Source: Streptomyces sp. NBC_01460
GTDB lineage: Bacteria > Actinomycetota > Actinomycetes > Streptomycetales > Streptomycetaceae
DNA: 64,000 nucleotides
NCBI RefSeq assembly: GCF_036227405.1
Contig: NZ_CP109473.1
Location: 4,588,001 to 4,652,000, forward strand
Direction of reading: 5' to 3'
This document shows, piece by piece, positions 42,266-51,782 of the stretch (positions are counted from its first letter, which is position 1; every line of letters begins with the position of its first letter). Position numbers and translations under genes: made by a program. The notes beneath the pieces are model-generated. The model ran no database searches. It was not told the DNA's origin and worked only from the letters and a program-made list of their open reading frames with translations.

Positions 42266-43534
42266 ATGGACGTGAACGCGGCGGTCGCCGCAGCTGCAGC
42301 GATCGCCGGGTTGTGCACCGGTGTGATCGCCATGCTGGCGTTCCGCTGGAGCGAACGCGAGCAGAAGCGCCCCACGCGTACGTCCCTGCGGCCCGACGGC
42401 AACGCCGCGCTGCCCCCGGGGGTGGACACGGTCCTCTCCGTGCTCAGCTCGTCCGCCGTCGTGCTCGACGAGAGCGACAGCGTGGTCAAGGCCAGCTCCG
42501 CGGCTTACGCGCTGGGCCTGGTCAGGGGCGGCCGGCTGTCGGTCGAGCCGATGCTCCACATGGCCAGGGACACCCGGCGCGACGGGGAGATACGGCAGGT
42601 CGAGCTGGACCTCCCGCGGCGTGGCACGGGCCGGGGGGAGGCGCTGGCCGTCTCCGCCCGGGTCGCCCCACTGGGGTCGCGCCTGGTCCTGCTGCTCGTC
42701 GAGGACCTCACGGAGGCCCGCCGCATAGAGGCGGTCCGCCGCGACTTCGTCGCCAACGTCAGCCATGAGCTCAAGACCCCGGTCGGCGCGCTCTCCCTGC
42801 TCTCCGAGGCCGTCATGGACGCGTCCGACGACCCGGAGGCGGTGCAGCGGTTCGCCGGGCGCATGGAGATCGAGGCGACCCGGCTGACCAACCTCGTCCA
42901 GGAGCTCATCGACCTCTCCCGGGTGCAGAACGACGACCCGCTCGAGGACGCCGAGCCCGTCCGGGTCGAGGAGCTGGTCGCCGAGGCCATCGACCGCTGC
43001 CGCCAGCAGGCCGGCTCCAAGCAGATCACCATGGCATCGGGCGGCGCGGCGGACCTCTTCGTCTGGGGGAACCGCAGCCAGCTCGCGGCCGCCCTCGGCA
43101 ACCTCGTGGAGAATGCCGTCAACTACAGCCCCGCCCGGACCCGCGTCGGCATCGCCGCCCGGAAGATGGCCGCGCCCGGCGGGGACCTCATCGAGATAGC
43201 CGTGACCGACCAGGGCCTCGGCATCTCCGAGAAGGACCGCGAGCGCGTCTTCGAGCGGTTCTACCGCGTCGACCCGGCCCGCTCGCGGGCCACCGGTGGC
43301 ACCGGCCTCGGCCTCGCCATCGTCAAGCATGTGGCCGCCTCGCACGGCGGGGAGGTCACCGTATGGAGCTCGGAGGGACAGGGCTCCACGTTCACCCTGC
43401 GACTGCCCGAGTCGGGCGTCGTACGGGGTCGTACCACCGGCGGACCTCTCGTCGTCAACGGAGCCGTTGACGACGACGGGCCCTACGGGACCGATTCTTA
43501 TGAACCATTTCCTGCCCCGGAGGCCCTTCCGTGA
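42266..43534 (+). CDS. phoR: Phosphate-sensing histidine kinase PhoR (SenX3-like)
   Basis: A 422-residue kinase with an N-terminal membrane helix (about 7-26), a PAS-like region (about 55-150), a HisKA domain with phospho-acceptor His167 in FVANVSHELKTP, and a HATPase domain (NLVENAVNYS, DQGLGI, TGGTGLGLAIVKHV). It phosphorylates PhoP under phosphate limitation. GTG of phoP overlaps its TGA, so the two are translationally coupled. Confidence 0.94.
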   Translation: MDVNAAVAAAAAIAGLCTGVIAMLAFRWSEREQKRPTRTSLRPDGNAALPPGVDTVLSVLSSSAVVLDESDSVVKASSAAYALGLVRGGRLSVEPMLHMARDTRRDGEIRQVELDLPRRGTGRGEALAVSARVAPLGSRLVLLLVEDLTEARRIEAVRRDFVANVSHELKTPVGALSLLSEAVMDASDDPEAVQRFAGRMEIEATRLTNLVQELIDLSRVQNDDPLEDAEPVRVEELVAEAIDRCRQQAGSKQITMASGGAADLFVWGNRSQLAAALGNLVENAVNYSPARTRVGIAARKMAAPGGDLIEIAVTDQGLGISEKDRERVFERFYRVDPARSRATGGTGLGLAIVKHVAASHGGEVTVWSSEGQGSTFTLRLPESGVVRGRTTGGPLVVNGAVDDDGPYGTDSYEPFPAPEALP

Positions 43535-44211
43535 CCCGAGTGCTTGTCGTCGAGGATGAGGAATCCTTCAGCGACGCCCTGTCCTACATGCTCCGCAAGG
43601 AAGGCTTCGAGGTGGCCATCGCGGCCACCGGCCCGGACGGCCTGGACGAGTTCGAGCGCAACGGCGCCGACCTCGTGCTGCTCGACCTGATGCTCCCGGG
43701 ACTGCCCGGTACGGAGGTCTGCCGTCAGCTGCGCGTCCGGTCCAACGTCCCGGTGATCATGGTCACCGCCAAGGACAGCGAGATCGACAAGGTCGTGGGT
43801 CTGGAAATAGGAGCCGACGACTACGTGACCAAGCCCTTTTCCTCGCGGGAGCTGGTGGCCCGTATCCGCGCGGTGCTGCGCCGCCGCGGCGAGCCGGAGG
43901 AGGTCACGCCGGCGGCCCTGGAGGCCGGTCCGGTGCGGATGGACGTGGACCGCCACGTCGTCACGGTCTCGGGCGGCAAGGTCGACCTCCCGCTGAAGGA
44001 GTTCGACCTCCTCGAGATGCTCCTGCGCAACGCGGGGCGCGTACTGACGCGCATGCAGCTGATCGACCGGGTCTGGGGCGCGGACTACGTCGGCGACACC
44101 AAGACCCTGGACGTCCACGTCAAGCGGCTCCGGGCCAAGATCGAGCCCGACCCGGGGGCACCGCGCTACCTGGTGACGGTGCGGGGCCTGGGGTACAAGT
44201 TCGAGCCGTAA
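43531..44211 (+). CDS. phoP: Phosphate response regulator PhoP (RegX3-like)
   Basis: A 226-residue OmpR-type regulator. The receiver has acidic pocket Glu8-Asp9, phospho-acceptor Asp52 (LVLLDLMLPG), and lysine in DYVTKPFSS; the winged-helix domain (about 130-226) ends VTVRGLGYKFEP. It activates phosphate-starvation genes and restrains nitrogen and secondary-metabolite genes. GTG 43531 overlaps phoR by four bases. Confidence 0.96.
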   Translation: MTRVLVVEDEESFSDALSYMLRKEGFEVAIAATGPDGLDEFERNGADLVLLDLMLPGLPGTEVCRQLRVRSNVPVIMVTAKDSEIDKVVGLEIGADDYVTKPFSSRELVARIRAVLRRRGEPEEVTPAALEAGPVRMDVDRHVVTVSGGKVDLPLKEFDLLEMLLRNAGRVLTRMQLIDRVWGADYVGDTKTLDVHVKRLRAKIEPDPGAPRYLVTVRGLGYKFEP

Positions 44212-44230
44212 ACCGAGGGCTGCGGGCTAC

Positions 44231-44263
44231 GTGGGGGGTGTCTCCGCCGGAGACACCCCCCAC
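44231..44263. terminator. Bidirectional stem-loop terminator after phoP
   Basis: GTGGGGGGTGTCTCC (44231-44245) pairs perfectly with GGAGACACCCCCCAC (44249-44263) across GCC. It lies 19 bases after phoP and 7 bases after the convergent lipoprotein stop. Confidence 0.8.
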
Positions 44264-44269
44264 GCGCGC

Positions 44270-44926
44270 TCAGTGCTCGGCGGCCTCGTCGTCCGGCGTG
44301 GCCGAGTCGCTCGGCGTGCCCGAGGGGCTCGACGACTGCTCGCCCGGCGTCTCGGAGGCCGACCCCGGCGTCCCGGACGCGGAGGCCGAGGGCGTGGGCT
44401 TCGCCGACGGCAGGGCGCTCGGACCGAAGTCCTTGAAGAAGCTGGTCGCCGGGACGATGGCGGCGCCGAGCTCGATGTCGCCCGTCTCGCTGAACGTGAA
44501 GGCCACGGTCTGCACGTTGCCGTTGCGTCCCGCCTCCCGGCCGTTCTCGATCACGGCCGAGGCGTTGTTCTTCCCGCCGATGACGACCCGTCCGCCGGCC
44601 GGGACCACGAGCGGTCCCTTGCCCTTGGCGGCCTGCAGCTTCACGGTCGTGGAGGTGCCCGGCAGGGTGACCTTCTCCACGATCTCGCGCTTCGTGCCGT
44701 CGTTGAACAGGGTGGCGGCGATGACCGCCGGACCCTCGGCGTCCGCTTCGGGCTGGGTGATGATGTTCAGGTTCTGGATCTTGATGGAGTCGACAGCGGT
44801 GGCTGCGTTGTCCGGCCTGACCTGAAGCGTCTGCGCGTCGTTGCCGGCGCTGCACGCGGACAGAGCGGCGATCGAGAACACGAGGGCAGTGGCGGCGAGG
44901 GCGCCGTGTCGAAGGCTGCGGCTCAC
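44270..44926 (-). CDS. Lipoprotein
   Basis: A 218-residue lipoprotein with signal peptide, lipobox ALSAC (lipidated Cys25), a beta-rich domain (about 35-160: SIKIQNLNIITQ, AVIAATLFNDGT) and a Ser/Pro/Thr-rich tail (about 170-218). The domain resembles small copper-chaperone-like (DUF461/PCuAC-type) lipoproteins, but Met/His ligands are not evident. It is conserved downstream of phoP in Streptomyces, as I recall. Role unknown. Confidence 0.72.
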   Translation of the reverse strand: MSRSLRHGALAATALVFSIAALSACSAGNDAQTLQVRPDNAATAVDSIKIQNLNIITQPEADAEGPAVIAATLFNDGTKREIVEKVTLPGTSTTVKLQAAKGKGPLVVPAGGRVVIGGKNNASAVIENGREAGRNGNVQTVAFTFSETGDIELGAAIVPATSFFKDFGPSALPSAKPTPSASASGTPGSASETPGEQSSSPSGTPSDSATPDDEAAEH

Positions 44927-45603
44927 GGCGGCGGCAACTCCTTGAACGATCGGACTGCGGACTTCGGACTCTGCGGACAGGAAGGCCCGAGCGGCCGTAA
45001 AGCCGCCCTAAGTGTGTGTCAGCGGCCTCAGGTTACCGAGCCGTCGTCCCGGGCCCGCACCCGACCCGCCCCTTGGGCCGACCGACCTGTGAGCCCGGCC
45101 GCGGGTCGACAGTTCCCGTCGGGGCGCCTGATGTCCTCAGGCCGCGTCCTGGGCGTCTCCACACCCCTCACGATTCGCACGGTGTTCACAAAACAGGGGG
45201 TGAGCTGCGTCGTTGATCGGCCGATGATCGATTTCCGGGCGGCGGCGCATTTCCCGCGCATAATCCACCCGGTCCCGGGCCGTTGATCAATTTCAATGAC
45301 CACGGACACTAAGAGCCGTACGGGTGATCGAGGTCCGAACGGAGTACGGAAAGTTCACCATCCGGAAACCGGCAAAACGGGACGTTCGGCCCCTTCTGGA
45401 GGGCTTCCGGCATGTGTGACGCACGTGTTTCGGCTCGGCCGTACGCCCGCTCCGACCTGCGAATATCGCCTTCCGGAAGGCTCGCGCAGCACGTTCGTGT
45501 TGCAGTTGTCAAGCCCCGAGATATGCCCTGACCTGCGAAAACGCCATTCAGGAGATGCCGTTCTCGTGTTACTCTGGATAGCCACGGAAGGGGTACCTGT
45601 CAC
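44927..45603. other. Intergenic gap, 677 bases, promoter region
   Basis: No convincing gene is visible. The left part holds the lipoprotein promoter (minus), the right part the carD promoter with a TACTCT or TAGCCA -10 candidate near 45573-45587 and a GAAGGGG ribosome site. Base composition is lower in GC than coding sequence (for example TTGATCAATTTCAATGA near 45283). Long upstream regions before carD suggest multiple promoters or a long leader. Confidence 0.55.
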
Positions 45604-46086
45604 ATGACGTTCAAGGTTGGCGACACCGTGGTCTATCCCCATCACGGGGCCGCGCTGATCGAGGCTATCGAAACTCGCCAGATCAAAGGCGTGGACAAGA
45701 CCTACTTGGTGCTCAAGGTCGCCCAGGGCGACTTGACGGTTCGTGTGCCGGCGGACAATGCGGAGTTCGTCGGTGTGCGTGACGTAGTCGGGCAGGAAGG
45801 GCTGGACCGGGTCTTCGAGGTGCTGCGCGCGCCGTACGCCGAAGAGCCGACGAACTGGTCCCGACGCTACAAGGCAAATCTCGAGAAGCTCGCCTCCGGC
45901 GATGTCATCAAGGTCGCCGAAGTGGTGCGTGACCTGTGGCGTCGCGAGCGCGAGCGTGGACTCTCCGCAGGTGAGAAGCGCATGCTCGCCAAGGCCCGCC
46001 AGATCCTGGTGAGCGAGCTCGCTCTCGCGGAGAACACGAACGAGGACAAGGCCGAGGCCCTGCTCGACGAGGTTCTCGCGTCCTGA
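45604..46086 (+). CDS. carD: CarD-family RNA polymerase-binding regulator
   Basis: A 160-residue protein with an N-terminal RNAP-interaction (Tudor-like) domain ([20 protein letters not shown]) and a C-terminal helical DNA-binding domain ([33 protein letters not shown]). CarD binds the polymerase beta subunit and stabilises open promoter complexes, supporting rRNA transcription. Start of the conserved carD-ispD-ispF-cysS-rlmB block. Confidence 0.94.
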   Translation: MTFKVGDTVVYPHHGAALIEAIETRQIKGVDKTYLVLKVAQGDLTVRVPADNAEFVGVRDVVGQEGLDRVFEVLRAPYAEEPTNWSRRYKANLEKLASGDVIKVAEVVRDLWRRERERGLSAGEKRMLAKARQILVSELALAENTNEDKAEALLDEVLAS

Positions 46087-46482
46087 AACCGGATCACACC
46101 GGTTGACCGGATGACGCCGGCGAACTGAATCCGGTCGTACGACATATGCCGCGGTGCCCGCTGACCAGCCGTCTTGACGGCGAGTCGTCGGGCGCTGCGG
46201 CATGTTCGGATCCGCGCATGACGTTGTCCGGATCCGGACGAGGGTCTGCCCGAAAGTCCGGGACATGGACCTGCCCGGGAGACGATCCGACGCCCCCCTG
46301 TGCCGTCTCCTTCGACGACCCTCCACCGAGCCCTGCGGCTTGGCCGACCAGGGGTCACGGAAGGGGTCCCGGTCAGGTCAAGGCGTCGCGCCCGGCTCCC
46401 CCAACCTACGGTCGGGGGCACGCCCAGGCCATACCCACGTCCGCCGTGGAAACAAACCTGCCGAAGCTTCGGAGTGCTACGG
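46087..46482. other. Intergenic gap, 396 bases, with a Streptomyces hairpin element
   Basis: No gene is visible. A GGCTCCCCCAACCTACGGTC-type hairpin with five C (46398-46402) against five G (46414-46418), then CACGCCC, resembles the small CTCCCCC/GGGGG intergenic repeats common in Streptomyces. A TCCGGATCCGGA palindrome lies near 46228-46239. The end holds the ispD ribosome site. Confidence 0.5.
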
Positions 46483-47247
46483 ATGTCATCGATGTCACCG
46501 ACGCCTGCTGAACCGAGCCCCTCCCGCACCGCAGCGGTGATCCCCGCAGCGGGTCGCGGTGTCCGGCTCGGCCCGGGTGCCCCGAAGGCGCTGCGTGCGC
46601 TCGGCGGTACCCCCATGCTGATCCACGCCGTACGGGCGATGGCCGCGTCCCGCGCCGTCTCGCTCGTCGTCGTGGTGGCGCCCCCGGACGGCGCGCCCGA
46701 GGTCAAGAACCTCATCGACGGGCACGCGCTGCCGGAGCGCACCGACTACGTCGTCGTCGCCGGTGGTGCGACACGCCAGGAGTCCGTGAGCCTCGGCCTC
46801 GACGCCCTGCCGGACGACGTCTCCGTCGTGCTCGTCCACGACGCGGCGCGTCCCCTCGTGCCGGTCGACACCGTGGACGCCGTCATCGAAGCCGTACGGG
46901 ACGGGGCTCCCGCCGTCGTTCCCGCGCTTCCTCTCGCCGACACCGTCAAGGAGGTCGAGCCGGGAGAGCCTGGGGCGCCGGAGCCCGTCCTCTCGACCCC
47001 CGTGCGGGCACGGCTGCGCGCGGTCCAGACCCCGCAGGGCTTCGACCGGGCCACGCTCGTGCGGGCGCACGGGAGCGTCGCCGTCGACGGTGAGGGGGCG
47101 ACCGACGACGCGGGCATGGTCGAACGGCTGGGCTCGCCGGTCGTCGTCGTGCCCGGGCACGAGGAGGCGTTCAAGGTGACCCGGCCCCTGGACCTGGTCC
47201 TGGCCGAGGCCGTTCTCGCACGCCGGAGGGCGAACGATGGATTCTGA
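46483..47247 (+). CDS. ispD: 2-C-methyl-D-erythritol 4-phosphate cytidylyltransferase
   Basis: A 254-residue enzyme of the non-mevalonate isoprenoid pathway: CTP plus MEP gives CDP-ME. The N-terminal nucleotide-binding loop [14 protein letters not shown], the [11 protein letters not shown] segment and QTPQGF near the C-terminal half are intact. GGAG lies 8 bases before ATG 46483; a second ATG is at 46492. It overlaps ispF by 11 bases. Confidence 0.94.
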   Translation: MSSMSPTPAEPSPSRTAAVIPAAGRGVRLGPGAPKALRALGGTPMLIHAVRAMAASRAVSLVVVVAPPDGAPEVKNLIDGHALPERTDYVVVAGGATRQESVSLGLDALPDDVSVVLVHDAARPLVPVDTVDAVIEAVRDGAPAVVPALPLADTVKEVEPGEPGAPEPVLSTPVRARLRAVQTPQGFDRATLVRAHGSVAVDGEGATDDAGMVERLGSPVVVVPGHEEAFKVTRPLDLVLAEAVLARRRANDGF

Positions 47248-47752
47248 GGCAGTGAAGCGGCAGCCGGCCCCCGTGATTCCGCTCGTCGGCATCGGGACCG
47301 ACATCCACGCCTTCGAGGAGGGCCGGGAGCTCTGGTGCGCCGGGCTGCTGTGGGAGGGCGAGGGCCCCGGTCTGGCCGGGCACTCCGACGCGGACGTCGT
47401 GGCGCACGCCGCCTGCAACGCGCTGTTCTCGGCCGCCGGGCTCGGTGACCTGGGGCAGCACTTCGGTACCGGCCGCCCTGAGTGGTCGGGGGCCGCCGGT
47501 GTGACCCTGCTGACCGAGGCCGCCCGGATCGTACGGGCCGAGGGCTTCGCCATCGGCAACGTGGCGGTCCAGGTCGTCGGTCTCCGGCCGAAGATCGGCA
47601 AGCGGCGCGACGAGGCCCAGAAGGTGCTGTCCGACGCGGTCGGCGCGCCGGTCTCGCTCTCCGCCGCCACCTCGGACGGCCTCGGGTTCACCGGCCGGGG
47701 CGAGGGCATCGCGGGCATCGCGACCGCACTGGTCTACCGCGCCGAAGGCTGA
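47237..47752 (+). CDS. ispF: 2-C-methyl-D-erythritol 2,4-cyclodiphosphate synthase
   Basis: A 171-residue enzyme that cyclises CDP-ME 2-phosphate to MEcPP. The metal ligands are present in GTDIHAF and [11 protein letters not shown], and [13 protein letters not shown] closes the active site. It overlaps ispD, so the two are coupled. In most actinobacteria it is followed by cysS; here about 5.3 kb of other genes intervene. Confidence 0.95.
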   Translation: MDSEAVKRQPAPVIPLVGIGTDIHAFEEGRELWCAGLLWEGEGPGLAGHSDADVVAHAACNALFSAAGLGDLGQHFGTGRPEWSGAAGVTLLTEAARIVRAEGFAIGNVAVQVVGLRPKIGKRRDEAQKVLSDAVGAPVSLSAATSDGLGFTGRGEGIAGIATALVYRAEG

Positions 47753-47765
47753 CCGGCGGGTCCGC

Positions 47766-47795
47766 CCGCCGGGGACGGCGCTCCGTCCCCGGCGG
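47766..47795 (+). terminator. Stem-loop terminator after ispF
   Basis: CCGCCGGGGACGG (47766-47778) pairs perfectly with CCGTCCCCGGCGG (47783-47795) across CGCT, 14 bases after the ispF stop. Confidence 0.75.
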
Positions 47796-47825
47796 AGAGC
47801 GGTGCGGAACCCCCGCCGCCTTATT

Positions 47826-47866
47826 GCACATCACTCGCACGTACGCTGGTGCGGCAAGTGATGTGC
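47826..47866. repeat. Inverted repeat before the acetyltransferase gene
   Basis: GCACATCACT-CGCAC (47826-47840) pairs with GTGCG-GCA-AGTGATGTGC (47849-47866), a 15-bp stem with a three-base bulge and 8-base loop. It lies 25 bases before the GNAT gene, at the left boundary of the block inserted between ispF and cysS. It could be an operator, an mRNA structure or a boundary scar. Confidence 0.6.
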
Positions 47867-47890
47867 CGTAGGGGCTGAGGGCGAGGGTGA

Positions 47891-48520
47891 GTGTCCGTGG
47901 TGAGCGCGACCGTCGGGGCGACGACGATGCAGGACGCGCCGACCGGTGTCGACGGGTACGTCGTGCGGACCGCCACCGTCCAGGACGTCGGCGGCGCCCG
48001 GGCCGTCATGCTGGACACCGTCTACCGCGACCTGCGCTCGGGCTATGTGCCCCGCTGGCACGCCGACATCATCGACATCGAGGGCGCCTACCTGCGCCCC
48101 GCGCGCTGCACCCTCCTGGTCGTCGTGCGGGGCGACGAGGTCGTGGCGACGGGTGCGGTACGGGACCGGGGCCCGCAGGCGCCGCCCAATCCGCAGTGGG
48201 TCGCGGACCGTTTCCCCTCCGGCTCGACGGCCCAGCTGTGCCGCATCTACGTACGCCCCGAGCATCGCCGGCACGGTCTGGCCCGTCGGCTGGTGCGCGA
48301 GCTCGGGGACTTCGCCGCGCGGGCGGGCGGCTACACCTCGCTCTACCTGCACACCGATCCGGCCGTGCCGGGCGCCGAGCCGTTCTGGCGGTCGCTCTCC
48401 CACGAGGTCTGCGACGAACGCGCGCTGCCGGGCGGCGGTCAGGGCATCGTCCACTTCGAGCTGCCGATGCCGGCTGTCCCGGTGTCCGCCCCGGGCTCCG
48501 TCACCCCGAATATCAGATGA
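47891..48520 (+). CDS. GNAT-family N-acetyltransferase
   Basis: A 209-residue GNAT protein with the acetyl-CoA loop CRIYVRPEHRRHGLARRLVRELGDFA (around 120-145). Start choices are GTG 47891, 47897 or 47900; the GAGGG at 47883-47887 favours one of the latter two. Its stop codon overlaps the Zur-like operator of the next gene. Its substrate is unknown; given the neighbours, metallophore or opine acetylation is possible but speculative. Confidence 0.75.
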   Translation: MSVVSATVGATTMQDAPTGVDGYVVRTATVQDVGGARAVMLDTVYRDLRSGYVPRWHADIIDIEGAYLRPARCTLLVVVRGDEVVATGAVRDRGPQAPPNPQWVADRFPSGSTAQLCRIYVRPEHRRHGLARRLVRELGDFAARAGGYTSLYLHTDPAVPGAEPFWRSLSHEVCDERALPGGGQGIVHFELPMPAVPVSAPGSVTPNIR

Positions 48521-48532
48521 TAATCGTTTTCA
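48518..48532 (+). promoter_or_regulatory. Zur/Fur-type operator upstream of the ABC importer
   Basis: TGATAATCGTTTTCA is an AT-rich near-palindrome (TGA-T-AA / TT-T-TCA) matching 12 of 15 positions of TGAAAATGATTTTCA, the Streptomyces Zur box as I recall it. It lies 15 bases before the ABC importer gene, overlaps the GNAT stop and is followed by TATAGGGT, so it sits over the promoter. Zur (zinc) is most likely; other Fur-family members are possible. Confidence 0.65.
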
Positions 48533-48547
48533 TATAGGGTCTTCGTC

Positions 48548-50065
48548 ATGCCTACGTCCCGAAGCCGCCGCTCCCCGCTGCCGGCCGTCGCCGCCGCTGC
48601 CGCCCTGCTCTTCCCGCTCGCCGCCTGTTCCTCGTCGAGCGGCTCCGGAGCGTCCGGCGACGCGCAGCGGCTCCGGGTCGTCATGGCCTTCCCGCCCGCC
48701 CAGGCCATGTCCCCGTACGGGGACGACGCCGTCACCCTGAGCAGGCTCGCCGTCGTCGAGGGCCTCACCACGCTCGACCGGAACGGTGCCGCCCGGCCCG
48801 CGCTCGCCGCGTCCTGGAAGCAGGAGAACCCCACCACCTGGACGTTCACCCTCCGCGACGCCCTGTTCCAGGACGGCGCGAAGGTCGACGCCGGCGCGGT
48901 CGTGCGGTCCCTCACCGCCGCGGGCAAGGCGTCCCCGCTGCCCAGGGTCCTGTCCGACACCACTCTCAAGGCCACGGCCACAGGCGGGAACACCGTACGG
49001 ATCGTCACCGGCAAGGCGGACCCGCTGCTCCCGCAGCGGCTCGCCAACCCGTCGCTCACGATCCTGTCCGCCGGTGCCTACGAGAACGGCAAGGTGAACC
49101 CCGCCGGGCACGCCACCGGCCCGTTCACCCTGACCGACGTCAAGGGCGCGGTGGCCGCCACCCTGGAGCGCAACGACGGCTACTGGGGTGGCAAGGCGAA
49201 GGCCCCGGGCGTCGACGTCACGTTCGCCGCGGACGGCACCGCCCGCGCCAACGCGCTGCGCACGAAGGCCGTCGACGTCGCCGAGTACGTACCGATATCC
49301 CAGGCCTCGCTCCTCGGCGACTCGTACGTCCACGCATTCCCGTCCGCCCGGACCAACGGCCTCTCCCTCAACACCCGGCACGGCGTCTTCGCCGACCCGG
49401 CCATGCGTGCCGCCGCCCGCGAAGCCATCGACTCGAAGGCCCTGGTCGACGGGGTGTACGAGGGACGCGCCGACACCGCGCGAGGGCTCCTCGGCCCCGG
49501 CGTCCCCTGGGCCGCCGACAAGCGGACCGCACCCACCGGCCGGGCCCGGGCGGCGAGCCGCGCGGAGGTCGAGGGGACGAAGGAGATCGTCCTCGCCACC
49601 TACACCAACCGCCCTGAGCTCCCCGAGGCCGCGACCCTCGTCCAGCAGCAGCTGGAGAAGCGCGGCTTCACCGTCAGGCAGGTCGTCCGCGACTACGCGC
49701 AGATGGAGGCCGACGCGCTCGCCGGCACGTACGACGCGTTCATCCAGGCCCGCAACACCCTGCTCGACACCGCCGACCCCCTCTCCTACCTCGCCTCCGA
49801 CTTCACCTGCGACGGCAGCTTCAACATCTCCCAGCTGTGCGACGAGCGGGTCGACGCCGCGGTGGACAAGGCCGGCTCGCTGACCGGCACCGACGCCCGC
49901 CACGCGGCCGAGATGACCGCCGAAGCCGCCGTCCTCGGCGCCGACGCCCTCGTGCCGCTCGTCCACGAGCGCTTCGTCCAGGGGTACGACGACGCCCGCG
50001 TCGAAGGCGTCGCGCTCGACCCGATGGAACGCACCCTCATCACCGCCGACACGCGCGTCGGGTGA
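48548..50065 (+). CDS. Class C (SBP_bac_5) metal/peptide-type binding lipoprotein
   Basis: A 505-residue lipoprotein with lipobox LAACSSSSG (Cys near residue 27) and an SBP_bac_5 domain of the NikA/DppA/CntA type, with a YGDDAVTLSRLAVVEGLTTL entry motif and a GPFTLTDVKG segment. Such receptors bind nickel-chelates, peptides or metal-opine complexes. ATG 48548 follows AGGG with 8-base spacing. Zur-box control suggests a zinc-chelate or metallophore. Confidence 0.82.
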   Translation: MPTSRSRRSPLPAVAAAAALLFPLAACSSSSGSGASGDAQRLRVVMAFPPAQAMSPYGDDAVTLSRLAVVEGLTTLDRNGAARPALAASWKQENPTTWTFTLRDALFQDGAKVDAGAVVRSLTAAGKASPLPRVLSDTTLKATATGGNTVRIVTGKADPLLPQRLANPSLTILSAGAYENGKVNPAGHATGPFTLTDVKGAVAATLERNDGYWGGKAKAPGVDVTFAADGTARANALRTKAVDVAEYVPISQASLLGDSYVHAFPSARTNGLSLNTRHGVFADPAMRAAAREAIDSKALVDGVYEGRADTARGLLGPGVPWAADKRTAPTGRARAASRAEVEGTKEIVLATYTNRPELPEAATLVQQQLEKRGFTVRQVVRDYAQMEADALAGTYDAFIQARNTLLDTADPLSYLASDFTCDGSFNISQLCDERVDAAVDKAGSLTGTDARHAAEMTAEAAVLGADALVPLVHERFVQGYDDARVEGVALDPMERTLITADTRVG

Positions 50066-50069
50066 CCGC

Positions 50070-51782
50070 GTGACGTACGTGGCCGGACGGCTCGGCGCGC
50101 TCCTGGCCGTCGTCGCCGTCATCGGCCTGCTGCCCTGGCTCACCCGTACCGACCCGGCCCTGACGGTCCTGCACGCCCGCTACGCCGACCGTCCGCCCAC
50201 ACCGGCCGTCCTCGACGCGATCCGCGCCGAGACCGGGCTCGACGGCGGGCCGCCGCACGTCCTCGGCGCCTGGGCCTCCGGGCTGCTCCACGGCGACCTG
50301 GGGGAGTCCTGGGTCTCCGGACAGCCGGTCGGCCCCGACGTGACCTCGGCGCTCGGGGTCTCCCTCACCCTCATGGGCGCCTCGCTCGCCGTCGCCGTCC
50401 TCCTGGCGCTCGCGCTCGCCGCCGGAACACTCCGACGGGGTGCCCGACGGCGGCTCGTCACCACCCGGGCGGGCGTCGGCGCCGCCATGCTCGCCGCGCT
50501 GCCGGAATTCCTCCTCGCCGCGGTCCTGGCCACCGTCCTCTCCGTGCAGCTGGGCTGGTTCCCCGCACTCGGCTGGGGGGAGGCGGGTCAGGCCGTCCTG
50601 CCCGCGCTCGCCATGGGCCTCCCCGCCGGTGCGCTGCTCGGACGGCTGCTGGACGACGCGCTGCCCGCCGCGTTCGCCGAACCCTGGGCGCGCGCCGCCA
50701 CCGCCCACGGGATGCCCGCCCGCCGGATCGCGGCCCACGCCCTGCGCCGCGCCCTGCCCACACTGCTGCCCCAGCTCGGGCTCGTGGTCGTCGGGCTGAC
50801 CGGCGGCGCGGTCGCCGTCGAGACGCTCTACGCCGTCCCCGGACTCGGCGGTACCGCCCTGGCCGCCGCCCTGGCCCAGGACCTGCCCGTACTCCAGGCC
50901 TGCGTGCTGCTCCTGCTCCTCCTCGGCGTCGCCGCCGGACTCGCGGCCCGGCTCGCCTCCAGGGCCCTGCTCGGCCCCGCCCGCACCGACGGCGCCCTTC
51001 CCCCGCTCGTCGCGCCTTCCCTTCCCGTCCGGCGCGCGGTGTCCGTCGCCGCGGTGCTCCTGGCGGCGCTCCTCCTCGCCGTCGCCGTCGCGGGGCTGCT
51101 GCGCGACCCGCTGCACGCCGACACCGCCGCCCGCCTCGCGTCACCCTCGGCGGCCCATCCGCTGGGCACCGACTCGCTGGGCCGCGACATCCTCGCCCGG
51201 CTCGGCCACGGGGCGGCGACCACCGTGATCACGGCGGTCGGCGTCGGCGCCGTCACCCTGCTCCTCGGGCTGCTCGCCGGAGCGGTGCGCGCCGGAGCGC
51301 TCACCGAGACGGCCAACGCACTGCCCGCCGTCCTGGCCGGCCTCGTCGTCGCGGGCGTCGTGGGCCCCGGCCCCTGGGGCGCGGCGGCGGCCGTCGCCGC
51401 CGTCGCCTGGGCCCCGCTCGCCGCCCACACCTCCGCGCTGTTCGCCCTGGAACGCGCCGCCCCGCACGTCGCCGTCGCCCGCGCCCTGGGCGCCGGGCCC
51501 TGGCACCGGCTGCGCCGCCACGTCCTGCCGGGCGTCGTACCGCCGGTCGTGCGCCATGCCGTCCTGCGCGTCCCGGCCATCGCCCTGGCACTCGCGTCCC
51601 TCGGCTTCCTCGGCCTCGGGACCCCCGCCCCCGCACCGGAGTGGGGCCGCATGCTCTCGGAGAACATGCCGTACGCCGAGCGCGCCCCCTGGGCCGTCCT
51701 CGCCCCCGCCGCCGCCCTCGCGGTGCTCGGCGCCCTCGCGGTGCTCACCTCGGCGGCCGTACGCGGCAGGGGGCGCGGGTGA
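50070..51782 (+). CDS. ABC importer permease, DppB-DppC-like fusion
   Basis: A 570-residue protein combining two type-1 permease units, each normally a separate gene. The first (about 5-290) ends with an EAA-like loop (EPWARAATAHGMPARRIAAHALRRALPTL) and the VETLYAVPGLGGTAL DppB signature; the second (about 310-565) has RALGAGPWHRLRRHVLPGVVPPVV and LASLGFLGLG of the DppC type. GTG 50070 lies 4 bases after the receptor stop. No ATP-binding gene follows; the next gene is an MFS exporter. Confidence 0.85.
   Translation: MTYVAGRLGALLAVVAVIGLLPWLTRTDPALTVLHARYADRPPTPAVLDAIRAETGLDGGPPHVLGAWASGLLHGDLGESWVSGQPVGPDVTSALGVSLTLMGASLAVAVLLALALAAGTLRRGARRRLVTTRAGVGAAMLAALPEFLLAAVLATVLSVQLGWFPALGWGEAGQAVLPALAMGLPAGALLGRLLDDALPAAFAEPWARAATAHGMPARRIAAHALRRALPTLLPQLGLVVVGLTGGAVAVETLYAVPGLGGTALAAALAQDLPVLQACVLLLLLLGVAAGLAARLASRALLGPARTDGALPPLVAPSLPVRRAVSVAAVLLAALLLAVAVAGLLRDPLHADTAARLASPSAAHPLGTDSLGRDILARLGHGAATTVITAVGVGAVTLLLGLLAGAVRAGALTETANALPAVLAGLVVAGVVGPGPWGAAAAVAAVAWAPLAAHTSALFALERAAPHVAVARALGAGPWHRLRRHVLPGVVPPVVRHAVLRVPAIALALASLGFLGLGTPAPAPEWGRMLSENMPYAERAPWAVLAPAAALAVLGALAVLTSAAVRGRGRG

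Noticed and set aside
46087..46482. Short open frames between carD and ispD
   Set aside because: No ribosome sites, no Streptomyces third-position bias, and a known type of intergenic hairpin lies in the region.
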